64,000 nucleotides of DNA, taken from Sanderia malayensis. Lineage: Eukaryota; Cnidaria; Scyphozoa; Semaeostomeae; Pelagiidae. Below the pieces are notes generated by a model that worked only from the letters and a program-made list of their open reading frames with translations, had not been told where the DNA came from and made no database searches. The stretch lies in the NCBI GenBank assembly GCA_013076295.1, contig RQOL01000616.1, positions 5,732,392 through 5,796,391 on the forward strand, written 5' to 3'. Positions 1-11,500 of the stretch are shown here, in pieces (within the stretch, counting starts at the first letter, position 1; every line of letters begins with the position of its first letter). Both the position numbers and the translations under genes were made by a program.

Positions 1-3000
1 ATTTGATCTTGGACCATAGCATGAGTTCACTTGACAATGATTAATAAACTGCAAAGCAGCTTTATCAAGCAACAATGTAATCATCAGTCCAAAAAGTTAG
101 TACAACGTAAATTGTTGTGGTTGTCAGAATTCATTAAAAGTATACGAAAAAGCCAAGTCGGTGCCAAACACAGATAGTGCCAAAAAGAATATTTACTTAC
201 ATATTTTCCTTTGAGAATTTCAGATACTTGATTGTACTGCAAAATAATTAATCGCTATCATCACGATCATCCATCACAATTTACTGGTCAAAGATAAAGA
301 AATAATTAATATTGATAGACAAATTTGTGCATGTCAAGCTCCAATAGGTCTTATGAATCGTTATACCTAGTTTTAAACCAGCAACGGTCAAGAATAAATG
401 CCCTACAATAGTTTAATGGTGGAACAGTACGTGAAAATATTGAAAAACATACTGTGATATGCGTTTGTTCGGTTTGCTACATCACACCGTTGACACAATT
501 TAGTGGAATGCAGTGCAACAGCAGTAAGCAAAGCAACCCGAGTGGGGCAAAGACACATTCAAGTACCTCGTCTTTGCTAAAAATATTTCCAAGTTCGAAT
601 AAATCTATTTACTTAGATAGGCTGGTGGAAAAATGCGTGGATATCAGGCGCGGATCTAGAGGGGTGCTCTGGGTGCTTCAGCACCCCTAAAAATTTCTCC
701 TGGATCCACCCCTGGACATACCTCTTTCATGAACCCTCTACAAACTCGAACGACTTTCATCATAAGCACGGGATCTGCGTACAGGAAGTGGCCTAGATGA
801 CAGAGCATTGGGAATATGGCATCTGGCAGATCTGAAAATTGCAAGCATTTCCGACAACCATCCAGTTCTTCATACACTTTGCCAAGAGCTGCCTTGGGAC
901 TAAACCTGCAAAAAAGAAAGAACTCATGGTTGATAAATTGGCTAACAACTTAGCATAAGTATAAGAATTGAATCATCGGTACATCACTCCATCCATTGAA
1001 TAAGAAAGACAGTTTAACTTCTCGAATTTAACAAACTCTAAAGAGACAAAATTTTTAAACAAGCTCTATAGACAAGATATGTAGGCAAGCCCCATAGGTA
1101 AACTATACAGGTAAGCTCTAAAATTAAGCTCTATAAACAAGCTTTACAGACAAGCTCTATGAACAAGTTCTATAGACAAGCTCTATAGACAAGTTCTACA
1201 AACAAGCTTTACAAATAAGCTCCACAGGAAAGCCCTATAGACAAGCTCCATAAACAAGCTTAATAGGTAAACTCTTCAGGCAAGCTCTGTGAGCAAGCCC
1301 TCTAGACAGACTTTATCAGCAAATTATGAATAAATAAGCACGCTTTATAAACCTCTTGTAAATTCCTCCGATTGCACAGTGTACAAGGTAACACAAGGCT
1401 TCAATGATCTCAGACTGCGCGAATAAGGAAAACTTTGGCAATCGATCCAGCATCTCTTCTGCTTGCTCCCAGGCACCAATTTTCAGCAATGCAAAGCATA
1501 ATCCAGCTTTCTGGTTGTCCAAATCTTGCTGCAAGGAAAGAATAATGATTAACGGGAGATCATTTATTGATAGTCAAGATAAATGTTAATGCCGCAACGG
1601 TAAATATGAAATGACCTAAAGAAGTCACGAGTTAGTTACTTAGTCAGTCCAATCAGCTTTGAGTGTGAAAACGAAAAGCATAGAGTAACAATGTGCATAT
1701 AATAGCCTATGAATTTTGCTAAGCTTATTGTCCAAAACAACAGGTTATCGTTCTATTGTGTGGAGAAAAATATTAGCATTAAGGCCCTCATAAAAGTATT
1801 TTCTTAGTTTTTTACTAAGAAAATACTACGAATGATATAGTTCTACAAATGATGTGGCTTTGCGACAAGCACTGGTATCGAACTGTCATGTGAACATTTG
1901 TTTTGAACATTCACAATAAAGTTACAAACAAGTCGAGTGTGTTACACTGAGACCATACCAACTCCACCATTACTGTAAGCTAAGATAGCCCTTCATTAAG
2001 CTGATAAACACAGTGTTGAGTTGAAGATAGTAAATGTTGAGCAATGATTGCAGAAGATGCAGTAAAAGTGATACCGTTTCATCTTTTTGCTCGTTCTTTT
2101 CTTTCTCCTTGTCTTCTGAGTTATCATTATCCTTGGTGATATAAAACGGAAACAAATCAAAAACAACTAAAATCCAGGTTATGTAAGCAAGGAAATGCGA
2201 ATGCAATGATTTCTGGGTATTACCGTGAGGAGAACAACATTGAGCTTCTTTGCATCTTTACTGGCAATTAGCATCTGTCTTTGACTCAATTCAGAGATTT
2301 CTTCATCTTTGGGTAGAAGCTGGGTCGAAATAACAAATAGAAAAAAGGTTTGCAATGATAGCGACACGACAGATCACGACAAAATAGGCTACGACACGAC
2401 ATGTCACATCATACACAATATGACACTGATAAGCTGTTTGAGCTTGCTGTTTTCTAGATATATCAGTACGGATAGTTGTGGATGTAAAATGATACGGGAA
2501 ATTCAATAAGAATCAATGCGCCTTTACGTCAAGCATCAATTGTAAAACATTGTGAACTTACATGAGGATACATATCGTCCAACGACAGTATTTTGTGCTG
2601 CAACAGTAGAGCTGTCATCCGATGCAAGGCGAGTGGTGTTTTGGCATCAGGAGCATTCTAAGAGAAATCACAGATGACGTTACAAAATAAGATCTCAACT
2701 GCGTTTGCTTAGCATGTACAGAAGATAATGACAATGAATCAACGATAATAAGGTGAAATTTGTTGCTTGAGGCCAATTGGTTTATTCAAACGAGATTACA
2801 CAGAGCAACATCGAGTCTCTGTAATAAGACGATGCATGAAAACCATGAAATGATAGCACAAAACAATGACACAGACTTAAATGATAGTACTAACACCATG
2901 GTACAGACTTACATGATAGTACTGAAACTTGAATCCGAGAATATGACACAGTCCCGATACATCACAATGTAACAAGTACTGCTTTAACAATTGCAAGAAG

Positions 3001-6000
3001 AATTCGTGATCATCTAAGCGGCATTCAAGCGATTCCAAAATGATATCTAATACTCTGTTTGGATCCAGATTGAAGAATCCTTTAAGAAAACAAGAAATGA
3101 CTAAGCGCAAGCATCAACCATTAGTGCTTAAACAACAGAATGGTGAATGAGTATTAAATATAACTAATACAACAAGGAATTCTCGATCAGCAGAGCCACC
3201 CACGTAACTAGCTTTTCCATGCTCCTTTAATTATTTCATAGAACAATTTACTCTCAGTTAGAATACTTACATATATCAATATACTAAAATTAGAATATTT
3301 AATAATTCATCCGTGTCCTTCAAGGTTTAGATAATCTAGATAATAATTTAGATAACGAGTATTCAATAAACTAGAGCAACTAGAAAATCTAGAAAAAATT
3401 TGATTCAAATGAATTCTCACCGATTAATGATTTGATATTCTCAAGCATAGACTCGGGCGTCATTTGCGAAGTGAACTCTTGCCCTAATTCGGTGATTAAT
3501 TTTCCGTAGCCTTCATTTTCCTCTCGCAACAGGTTGAATTTCTGTTGCTTGTAGCTGAAAAAATAGCGGGAAACGCTTGAGATTAAACTAATCCATAAAA
3601 CGAGTTTACCATTAAATTAAGCGAAGCTTTGCCTTCAAATTCCTCTGCATAATGAGGGATCCGTGTAGCTCGATTTGAGCCAACGTTAATACTTCAAAGA
3701 CGTTTTGTCCACGCAAATAGACTATGATTCGATGATAAGTAGGTGCTCTAAACGTCGCAATTTCATTGAATATAACCAACATTGACACTGAATACAATAT
3801 TCTATGGTTGTATTCTTACTAATTGGTTGTGTTATATGCTAAAAATACATTTTGTCGACATTGAAGATAAATGACTGATGCTGCATAGAAACTTACAAAA
3901 GTTTAGTTTTTGTTCTTATCAGCTTCTGATTGAATATCTTCTGCGAACTGATTATTCCAGCACTTTCAAGGGTGTCAGGTTCAATTCTTGACTTCAAGAG
4001 CGAGTCAGGAAGTATGTTCTGAAACAAAAAAAGATGGTTTCAACATTGAAGCACTGAAACTCAATGGATTAAGAATCAAAATATGTCCATTTCAAGTTGA
4101 ATTACAACACTCGCATCATAATTATCACCATCATAAATTGAGAATTGAGAAATGGGATGCAAGGAACTTACAATCAATGCAGATAGCAGTGAAAGAAATT
4201 TCTCTCTTTGCTGCTTATCCTCTGAGCAACTTGTCTCAGCATCTAATGAATTGAATAATATTTATTATAGATCAAGCCTACTGTAAAGTTAAGCACTGAC
4301 AAGGAAATAAAATCAGAATGTTTACAAAAAAAGCCTAGTATACTTTGATTTACTTTACATTACTTTCACATGCTATATTGATTAGTTTTGGAGTTATCAT
4401 GTAATCACTATTATATCCACAACTTTTGTGTATTTTGATCTGTTATCATCAAAGAATCAAATGACTACTTCTATAGTCACTATATGTGATAAAGTCTGTT
4501 TGGAGGGCTTGCTTACAGAGCTTGCCTGAAGAGTTTACCTATTAAGCTTGTCTATAGAGCTTTACTATGGAGCTTATTTATAAAGCTGGCTTGTAGAACT
4601 TGTCTAGAGAGCTTGTCTATGGAGCGTGTCTATAGAGCTTTCCTATGGAGTTTATTTATCTTGTCCATAGAGCTTGTCTATAAATCTTATCACAATGAAT
4701 GATACATAATCTATATATGAATTATGCTTCTAAAAATATTGAAGCAAGGCAGACACATGATACATACCAATGGCACAAAGGAGATCACCCAATAATGACA
4801 GGCCTTCCGGCTTTTGATCCTGGAAGCAATAAGCACTCAATATCACTTAAAGCATAAACATAAATGTCCGCATATCATGGAAAAATTAAACAAAAGGCTA
4901 GTTCAGCACAGCTGTTATCCTATGGGCAAATTAATTACCAATACTAAAAGAGTAGATTGCAAATGTTTGATAGATATGAAATGGAACAAAATAATTGTGC
5001 ACAATCCTGTATAAGACAGCACTCTTCTGAGCCATTTAGAAACAATGTTGAGACTAATAATATCACACTAAAGGTATCAAATAAGCTTAATAGATGTACA
5101 AAGAACGAGAGATTTAAGAATAGCTTACAAGAGCATTGTGTAAATGGGAAATTATGTCATCTTGGTTGATTTTTCCAATGATAACAAGCCATATGACATT
5201 GTAAAGAACTGTTCTAAAGTCTAAAAAAACAGATAGAGTTTAATTTTATTTATGTTTTAAATCCATCCTCCACATATTGAATAAACACTGTTGAGAAAAG
5301 TTGAAATATATTTCAATGTCGTACAAAGGATAGAAATTTATTTTATTATAATCGTTTTCTTTCAAAGATAAACTCAAAAGTAAATATTGTCAACAATTCA
5401 TGAATGATACCTTTATCTTGCAAACTGATTGTTCCGAGATTATCACTCACTAAGGAATCTTTGCAAACTTTGGCTCTAAAAAGTGTCAAGAAGAGAATGA
5501 AAAACTATACATCAACTTTACTGCCGGTTAGCAATCTATCCAAAAATGGTTCTGAACCAGAGCCATGCATTATCCAGCGCAACCCTCGGGGTGCTGGTTG
5601 GGCAGGACATGTGGAACACATATAGTTACACATCTCTTGATCATTGAGTCAATATCAATATCCTCAAAATCCATCTGAAAATTAACACAGCTATTGTGTT
5701 AATTTGAAAGTGGTATAGTAAGCATAGCCTTTAATAGGAAATATGCTATAAGCAATTGCCATCTTCACCATTCTTGTAAATAATTGTACAATATAATACA
5801 CAGGTTTCAAAAATGCCATGTGACTGACCGTCCCGAGAGGATAACTTAGGCCCTCGCTAATGTAGAGGCAATTATCACAGTCGAACAGATAATATTTGCT
5901 CAACATGATGTCAATTATAGCGATAAATCATGAAAAACAGATAATCGTATAAACGTCTTACATTTCCTCTTTATCGGCCTTCTGCAAGCTTTCCCAAATG

Positions 6001-6026
6001 CCTCCAACGATGAGAAAGTCCGCCAT
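1..6026 (-). CDS. THOC2: THO complex subunit 2, 5' half (gene runs off the left edge)
   Basis: Scaffold of the THO/TREX complex, which couples transcription to mRNA export in the nucleus. Exons read on the minus strand: 5962-6026 (start, [15 protein letters not shown]), 5632-5674, 5411-5449, 5129-5220, 4768-4819, 4172-4242, 3897-4018, 3421-3554, 2913-3079, 2562-2657, 2224-2319, 2075-2131, 1353-1528 and 722-905. Phases agree from 5674 down to 722. Diagnostic stretches are [37 protein letters not shown] and [19 protein letters not shown], all close to animal THOC2. An acidic/lysine linker ([15 protein letters not shown]) sits where the human protein has its charged insert. The join between the first exon (phase 2) and 5674 (phase 0) does not fit, so a small exon is probably missed or the start differs. 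A weak further exon may lie near 203-237. The C-terminal half is outside the window. Confidence 0.93.
645..714. mobile_element. Short hAT-like MITE abutting a THOC2 splice donor
   Basis: A 70-bp element with ends CAGGCGCGGATCTAG and, inverted, CAGGGGTGGATCCAG. This is the kind of terminus seen in hAT-type MITEs. The interior carries a small hairpin (aggggtgctc / cagcacccct). No clear 8-bp target duplication is visible. Its right end lies 7 bp from the THOC2 exon boundary at 722, just past the GTATGT donor. Confidence 0.45.
1072..1318. repeat. 13-bp minisatellite, array 1 (THOC2 intron)
   Basis: About 18 degenerate tandem copies of a 13-bp unit close to AAGCTCTATAGAC, for example aagttctacaaac, aagctttacaaat, aagccctatagac. 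The unit is read on the plus strand. The inverted counterpart is at 4497-4690. Confidence 0.85.
4497..4690. repeat. 13-bp minisatellite, array 2 (inverted copy, THOC2 intron)
   Basis: Tandem degenerate copies of GTCTATAGAGCTT, the reverse complement of the 13-bp unit at 1072-1318. It lies in a different intron of the same gene. Confidence 0.82.
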
Positions 6027-6298
6027 TTGTAAGAGCCTAAAATCGAGCAAGGCGAGGAAGCCTCATTTTCAAACAAAACGCAGCTTGCCCTATTTATTTG
6101 AATTTTCAGAAAATTTTCAAAAACCTTTTTCCGCAATATTTAATTTCAAAAAGAATTCAAGCAAAAATACAAAAATTAATTTCCGATATCGATAAATGAA
6201 AATCTCTAAAGTGGTGCATGCAACCTAATAGCCTGTTATCAAATTTATATTGACACACAAGTAATAATTGATATTGACAGAAATAGTAATTATGAAAG

Positions 6299-7553
6299 TC
6301 AACAAAAAAGAAAGTCACAACATAAAAGTATATGATCAGAAGGCTGTGAAAAACTTGGGAATCTGTGATCAGGCACATCTTCTTCGTTCGGGGGAGCTAG
6401 ATAAGATACAACATCCATTTGTTCACAAGTAAACCAAATATAATCAATCATATGTTTTACTTCTGTGTCCCTAATTTTCCAAGTTGAAAAAGGTGGTTCT
6501 GTCATCATTGCACAGAAATAAGCACTGTCTAAATATATTTCATCATGGTCTTTCATTGCTCTGTACAACTCTTCAGCAGGAGTTCCGTTGAAATCACCAC
6601 AGACAATGACATCTGCTGTTGCATCATTCTTATTTCGAATTTCTTCAACAGCTTTCAGTGTATCTTTAGCTTGCAATGCACGTAGTTTTTCAAATCCCTT
6701 TTTCGCCTTGAAATGGGTGACAGCAACACAAACATTTTTTCTCGACAGTTTGTCAAAGAGCATGCATGTGAGGACTGGCTGATTGCTTGGATTTCTCTCC
6801 TCATTTTCTAGATATCTCATCTTTGTGTCAACACAATCTAATCTGCTTGTCCTGAAGAACAACGCTACCCCATCTGGTCCATTATTGTTCTCGAACTTCA
6901 AGCATGGTGAGTCCTTCTTTGGATGAAAAAAACCCTTGTACCCCAAACTAGCAAATAGTGGTTGGAATAAGTCTTCAAAATGGTCCACTTCTTCCAGGCA
7001 TATGATGTCAGCATCAAGTGATAATATCTGTTCGATTATTCTTTCTTTCCTCAGGTTCCAAGCTAAACACTCAACTGGCGACCTTGTGAAGTTCTTTGGG
7101 GTTGTATCTGCCAATGCTAAAAAGAAAAAGATTTACAAGGAATCAAATCTCACAAACGGATTAAATTATCACTTCACAAACTTCTTCAGAGAATAAATAT
7201 TTAGAAATTCAAACAAAGAAATGTAAACGCACAGTTTATTTGTTTCTCTAGTTATTTTAATTCTCAAATTTCACATAATACATGCACTATTTACTATTCT
7301 CACCAGAAGCCAAGATATTGAACTGAATCACTCTGATTGGGGTGTTGGCACCTTCCTGTTTCCTTGCTCTTTCGTTGTGCAGAGAATATGAACTCCCACC
7401 AACTGCTTCACCATCTGGCTTAACGTTGACAAAAGCTCTCTCAATCGATAATGGCCACATTTTTAAAGCTTTTCGACATTCTTCTATACGTTTGAGTCTC
7501 TTTTGCTCGAAGGAATCTTGCAAACTTGGTTGCTGCTTTGGCGAAGTCGCCAT
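6299..7553 (-). CDS. NOCT: Nocturnin-type NADP(H) 2'-phosphatase
   Basis: Member of the exonuclease-endonuclease-phosphatase superfamily; nocturnin removes the 2'-phosphate of NADP(H) in vertebrates and insects. Two exons: 7304-7553 and 6299-7116, joined by a 187-bp intron, giving 355 aa. Family motifs in order are VIQFNILAS, IICLEEVDHFEDLFQPL (metal-binding Glu), NNGPDGVALFF, VAVTHFKAKKG, VIVCGDFNGTP (catalytic Asp/Asn), TWKIRDTEVKHMIDYIW and FSQPSDH (C-terminal catalytic Asp/His). The NNGPDG and HFKA.KG signatures favour nocturnin over the ANGEL, CCR4 and PDE12 relatives. The start is the first ATG of the open exon. The N-terminus is short and shows no obvious mitochondrial presequence. The stop lies 273 bp upstream of the THOC2 start on the same strand. 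Confidence 0.93.
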
Positions 7554-8546
7554 TGTATTGTGCTGTGTTCAGCAGGAGGAAGAAAGAAAGGGAGGAAGGG
7601 AGGGGGAACGGGAGGACAGGAGGGAGGAAGGAACAGGACAAACAAGGAGACTTCGGAGAGACTGAACACGCATGCGCAAATACATGACGTCATAGATAAT
7701 ATGAAATAAAATTCAGGATATGATGAACATTAAAGTAAAGAACATTAATGCCAGGTGAAACTTGTTTATTTCTACCATAATTGAAGTGACAGTATAATAA
7801 TGAACGGAATATAAATTGTTATAAAAGTTTACATAGGGTCATAACAAAGTATAAAAGCTTGCAAACTTAACAGTTCGAAATTGTTCTTCATTTTTCATTT
7901 ACATCAAAATCATCAGCAGAAACAAAAGTTCCAGCTGTTAAATATAAACATTAATATATTGGTTCTAAAAATGACATGCAATCTTAAGCCGATATAGCTT
8001 TACAAAGGTAAAGTTAGTCAGTTTCAAAAAGCAAAAGTTGGTCTGAATAGAGGGCAAAAGAAAGACTTTTCCTCACACTGGAAAAGCTAATTTAAAAATA
8101 TGATCTGTGGTATAATATTTAAATTCTTTAACCTAAGTCTAAATTGGATAAATGACGCTTTGCAATATTATTTAAATATGGTTCTATTCTAATAAGATGC
8201 CGAAAATAGAAAACACTGTATATAACAATAAATTGTAACAGGGGATAATTTTGTATTCCAACAAAGTGGTTTCACTTCATTTACATTTGGTAATTGACTA
8301 ATCAAATCAAAGTAATGCCATGACGTAGGCAGAGGTACCAGATAGAGTTTAGACAATCCTCAAGAATACGGAATCAGTTGTATCGACAAAAGAAATGCAA
8401 AATTATCCCGTGCTTAGTTAAATAGTAGAAAATTACTTAATGCTGATCTGAAATTCTAATCGACTGGAAAATCTGTAGCAATAGCAAAACAGAAGGAAGA
8501 GACGTGTAGTCCGACTAGCTAGCTATCTTACCTACATGCTTTTTAT
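7554..8546. other. Spacer between nocturnin and ILK
   Basis: No gene seen. It carries the homopurine tract just upstream of nocturnin and the ILK 3' flank. The rest is AT-rich unique-looking sequence. Confidence 0.6.
7574..7637. repeat. Homopurine tract upstream of the nocturnin start
   Basis: About 60 bp of G/A-only runs (plus strand) with rare interruptions, starting about 20 bp upstream of the nocturnin ATG, so probably in its promoter or 5' UTR. ORFs read across it in both directions are low-complexity artefacts. Confidence 0.7.
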
Positions 8547-11500
8547 TTACATCTTTTGTAAAATTGGCAGGATCTGGTCGAATCTGGGTCGCTTAGCTGG
8601 GTCTGGATTCCAGGCAATGTTGATCAGTTTATTAAGATGGTTGGACATGCCAGGAATAAGTGGAGGGCGCAGTCCTTCAAGTGCAATCTAACAAGATATG
8701 AATATCGATAGATATTTGCAATGATATACTCACAGTAATCTGCAGACGGTTAAAAAATCAGAAACGATCCTATGAGCTCTCAACACAGAATAGCCTAGCC
8801 TGGACCAAGTATCACAGATACGTGGTATGACAAAAGAGAGACGTGGACCAGGTAATCGCTTCTTGAGTGAGGGAGATACACGTGGCTTAAAGAGTTTACA
8901 TGAAAATACGGAACAGATTGTAACCAAAAAAGGGTGGAGTAGAGGGTACAGTGCAGCTTAGCAATGAGAAATGGTAATCGTTTGAACGAGTACCTTCATT
9001 CCCATCTCCATTGGCGTTAGATCGACGAAGGGGACTTCTCTGGTTGCTAATTCCCAAAGAATGATCGAAAAACTCCACATATCTGCTGCACGTTGATCAC
9101 AAGTCTCGGGAGAATTGTTCATCACTAAAGAAAAACAACACACACGATTGAGACAGTCCAGCTAAAAAAGCTTTTGATTATTGGAAAAATGCTTGGAAGC
9201 TGCTCTGGTATTGTTGCAGGAGTTTGAGTATACATTCAAATCTGCATAGTTCGAACTCGTGTAATTCAAACTCTACCTAATTGGAACGAAATTCTCTGTC
9301 CCTTCAAGGATCACTTACGAACCAATCCTTATAAAACAAACCTCTATAATTCGAACTTATTGTAATTTTCACGCTTCCCCAGGGCGTTCGAATTAGACAG
9401 AGTTAACTGTACTTGAAGTTGGGATTAAGAGAAGCAAGTACAGTGAAATGAATGGTAAATTAATTAATTTAGGAGAGACAACTGACTTTCAGGGGACATC
9501 CAGTTCGGCTTGTACACTTTCGTATGATCTTGGAAGGAAAATCTGACATCTGCCATGCTGATTCGCGCAGTAAGATCATCGTCCATCTGAGCCAAACAAA
9601 TATGACAGAAATTAATACGCAAAGAAGTAAATACATTGAATAGTTAAGTGACTACTGGAGATATTAAAGTGCCAAAATCCACTACATATTTTCTATGGAT
9701 TCTCTGATGATTGAATCTGGAACCCATGATTAATGCCATAATGTTTTATGCAATAACACATGCAATATTTCGCATTTGATTTTGTTCATAAAAGTTGATA
9801 AAACTGTTAAATTTCCGCACTCCAGGATTCTAAAGCCTGGTACTCACTTGAGGTTTATCACGATAGCGATAACGATAACGATAACGAATAAATTCCTTGC
9901 CTGCGGGTATCATGTACTCACTGTCATTCGCATTTGTCGTTATCGTGAAGTAAAAATGGCGGTTGAAGGAAGCAAACTGCTTAAAATCAACCAGAGCGTT
10001 TGATTTCATTTCGCAAACGCTCAGAAAATAATCAGAAAGTTAAAGAGCGAAGAAAGGAAGGTTCTGGGTTAGAGAAACAGTTTTAAAATTAAATATTTCA
10101 AAAAAGTCACGGGTTGGGACCAATAATCGAAAGATAACGATCCTGAATTTTGTTAAAGATATTTGCAAATGTGAAAAGAAAATTTGGGCCAACCATTTAC
10201 TGTTGGGGAAGCAAAAACAACAGCAAAAGATACATTTTACATGAAATTTTGTGTGCCCCAGACACTGTTTTCCCATCATAAATTTTTCGCATTCCTTAGA
10301 ACAAAAGACGGATCACGATTACCACGAAAAAATATCAAAACTTTTCCTTTTCAATTCGCGGTATTCGGGCTGGCTTTATCACGAAAATCGGACATAACAC
10401 GATTACAAATTATGTACTCACTTGGTTTTATCACGAATACAACCTAATCGTTATCGCTATCGTTATCGTTATCGTGATAAACCTCAAGTGAGTACCAGGC
10501 TTAAGACCGCAAAGTGTCGCCATCAAAAAGTAAAACAAACCCTGTATGTTTGATACAACCAACCTCGAACCCAGGGCCACAATGTAAACAGTTGTAGCAA
10601 AGCTAGAAGGGCCCTGGGTTCGAGGTTGGAATACAACGCAAACGTAAAAGCTTACTTGACACGTTATACGCGTGCATTTACTGACAGTTCGTTGCTTCCA
10701 GTTAAAGATTTGAGAAGCAAAACGACATGGTAATAGTACTAACCATAATGTGATAGCTTGACAGATAAAGCCTTGGGATCAATGGGTCCATACTGTGTAA
10801 GTAAACCATGCCTTTAGCAATATCAACAGCAAATTTCACCGCTTGAACTTGATCGACAACAATGCCTGGCAAAATAAAACTGATTAGCACAGATAAAACT
10901 GGATTAAAATGGGTTACAGCAAAGTGAAAGAAGATTAAATCGGATTACGTAGATTTAAACGGATTATGCCAATTAAGAAGTTCGTGTTTCGCGGTTTAAA
11001 CATAGTGGGCTATGCAATTTAAAACATAAATCGAGGTAGCATAATATCCAACAAGAAACTTTGGATTTGGATTATTGATCGATAAAGATGATTACAATCC
11101 GCTTTTGGATTGATAATCTTACCTGTCCCTTCGTGTAAAATGTCGTATAGCGATCCGTAAGGTATGTATTGCGATATGAGCATCAGATTCGGCATCTTCG
11201 TGACAGCACCAACGACTGGTAGAACATTTGGGTGAGAGAATATCCTAGCAAAAGGAAATTGTTAATACATTTTCAAACAGAAGACAACTCGCTGCATGTA
11301 GCATTTTGCGGGTCAGAAAGCACTTTGAAGTAAGGGTAAGGGCAAGCTTATATGATAGGGTCAGCCAGAAATGGGACGAAACTTATTGTTTCAAAGTGAT
11401 TCTGAATTGGCTCTATTAAAATAGTATTAATTATGTTAATTATGTTAATTATGTCATCACGATTGGCCAATGACCATGCGGTTGCTGTCTATTGTAATTG

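Noticed and set aside
203..237. Additional THOC2 exon
   Set aside because: Acceptor and donor are present and the frame is open, but 35 nt gives no recognisable THOC2 motif; left as a possibility only.
7342..7709. Overlapping ORFs on both strands near the nocturnin start
   Set aside because: They are made by the homopurine tract and the antisense of nocturnin exon 1.
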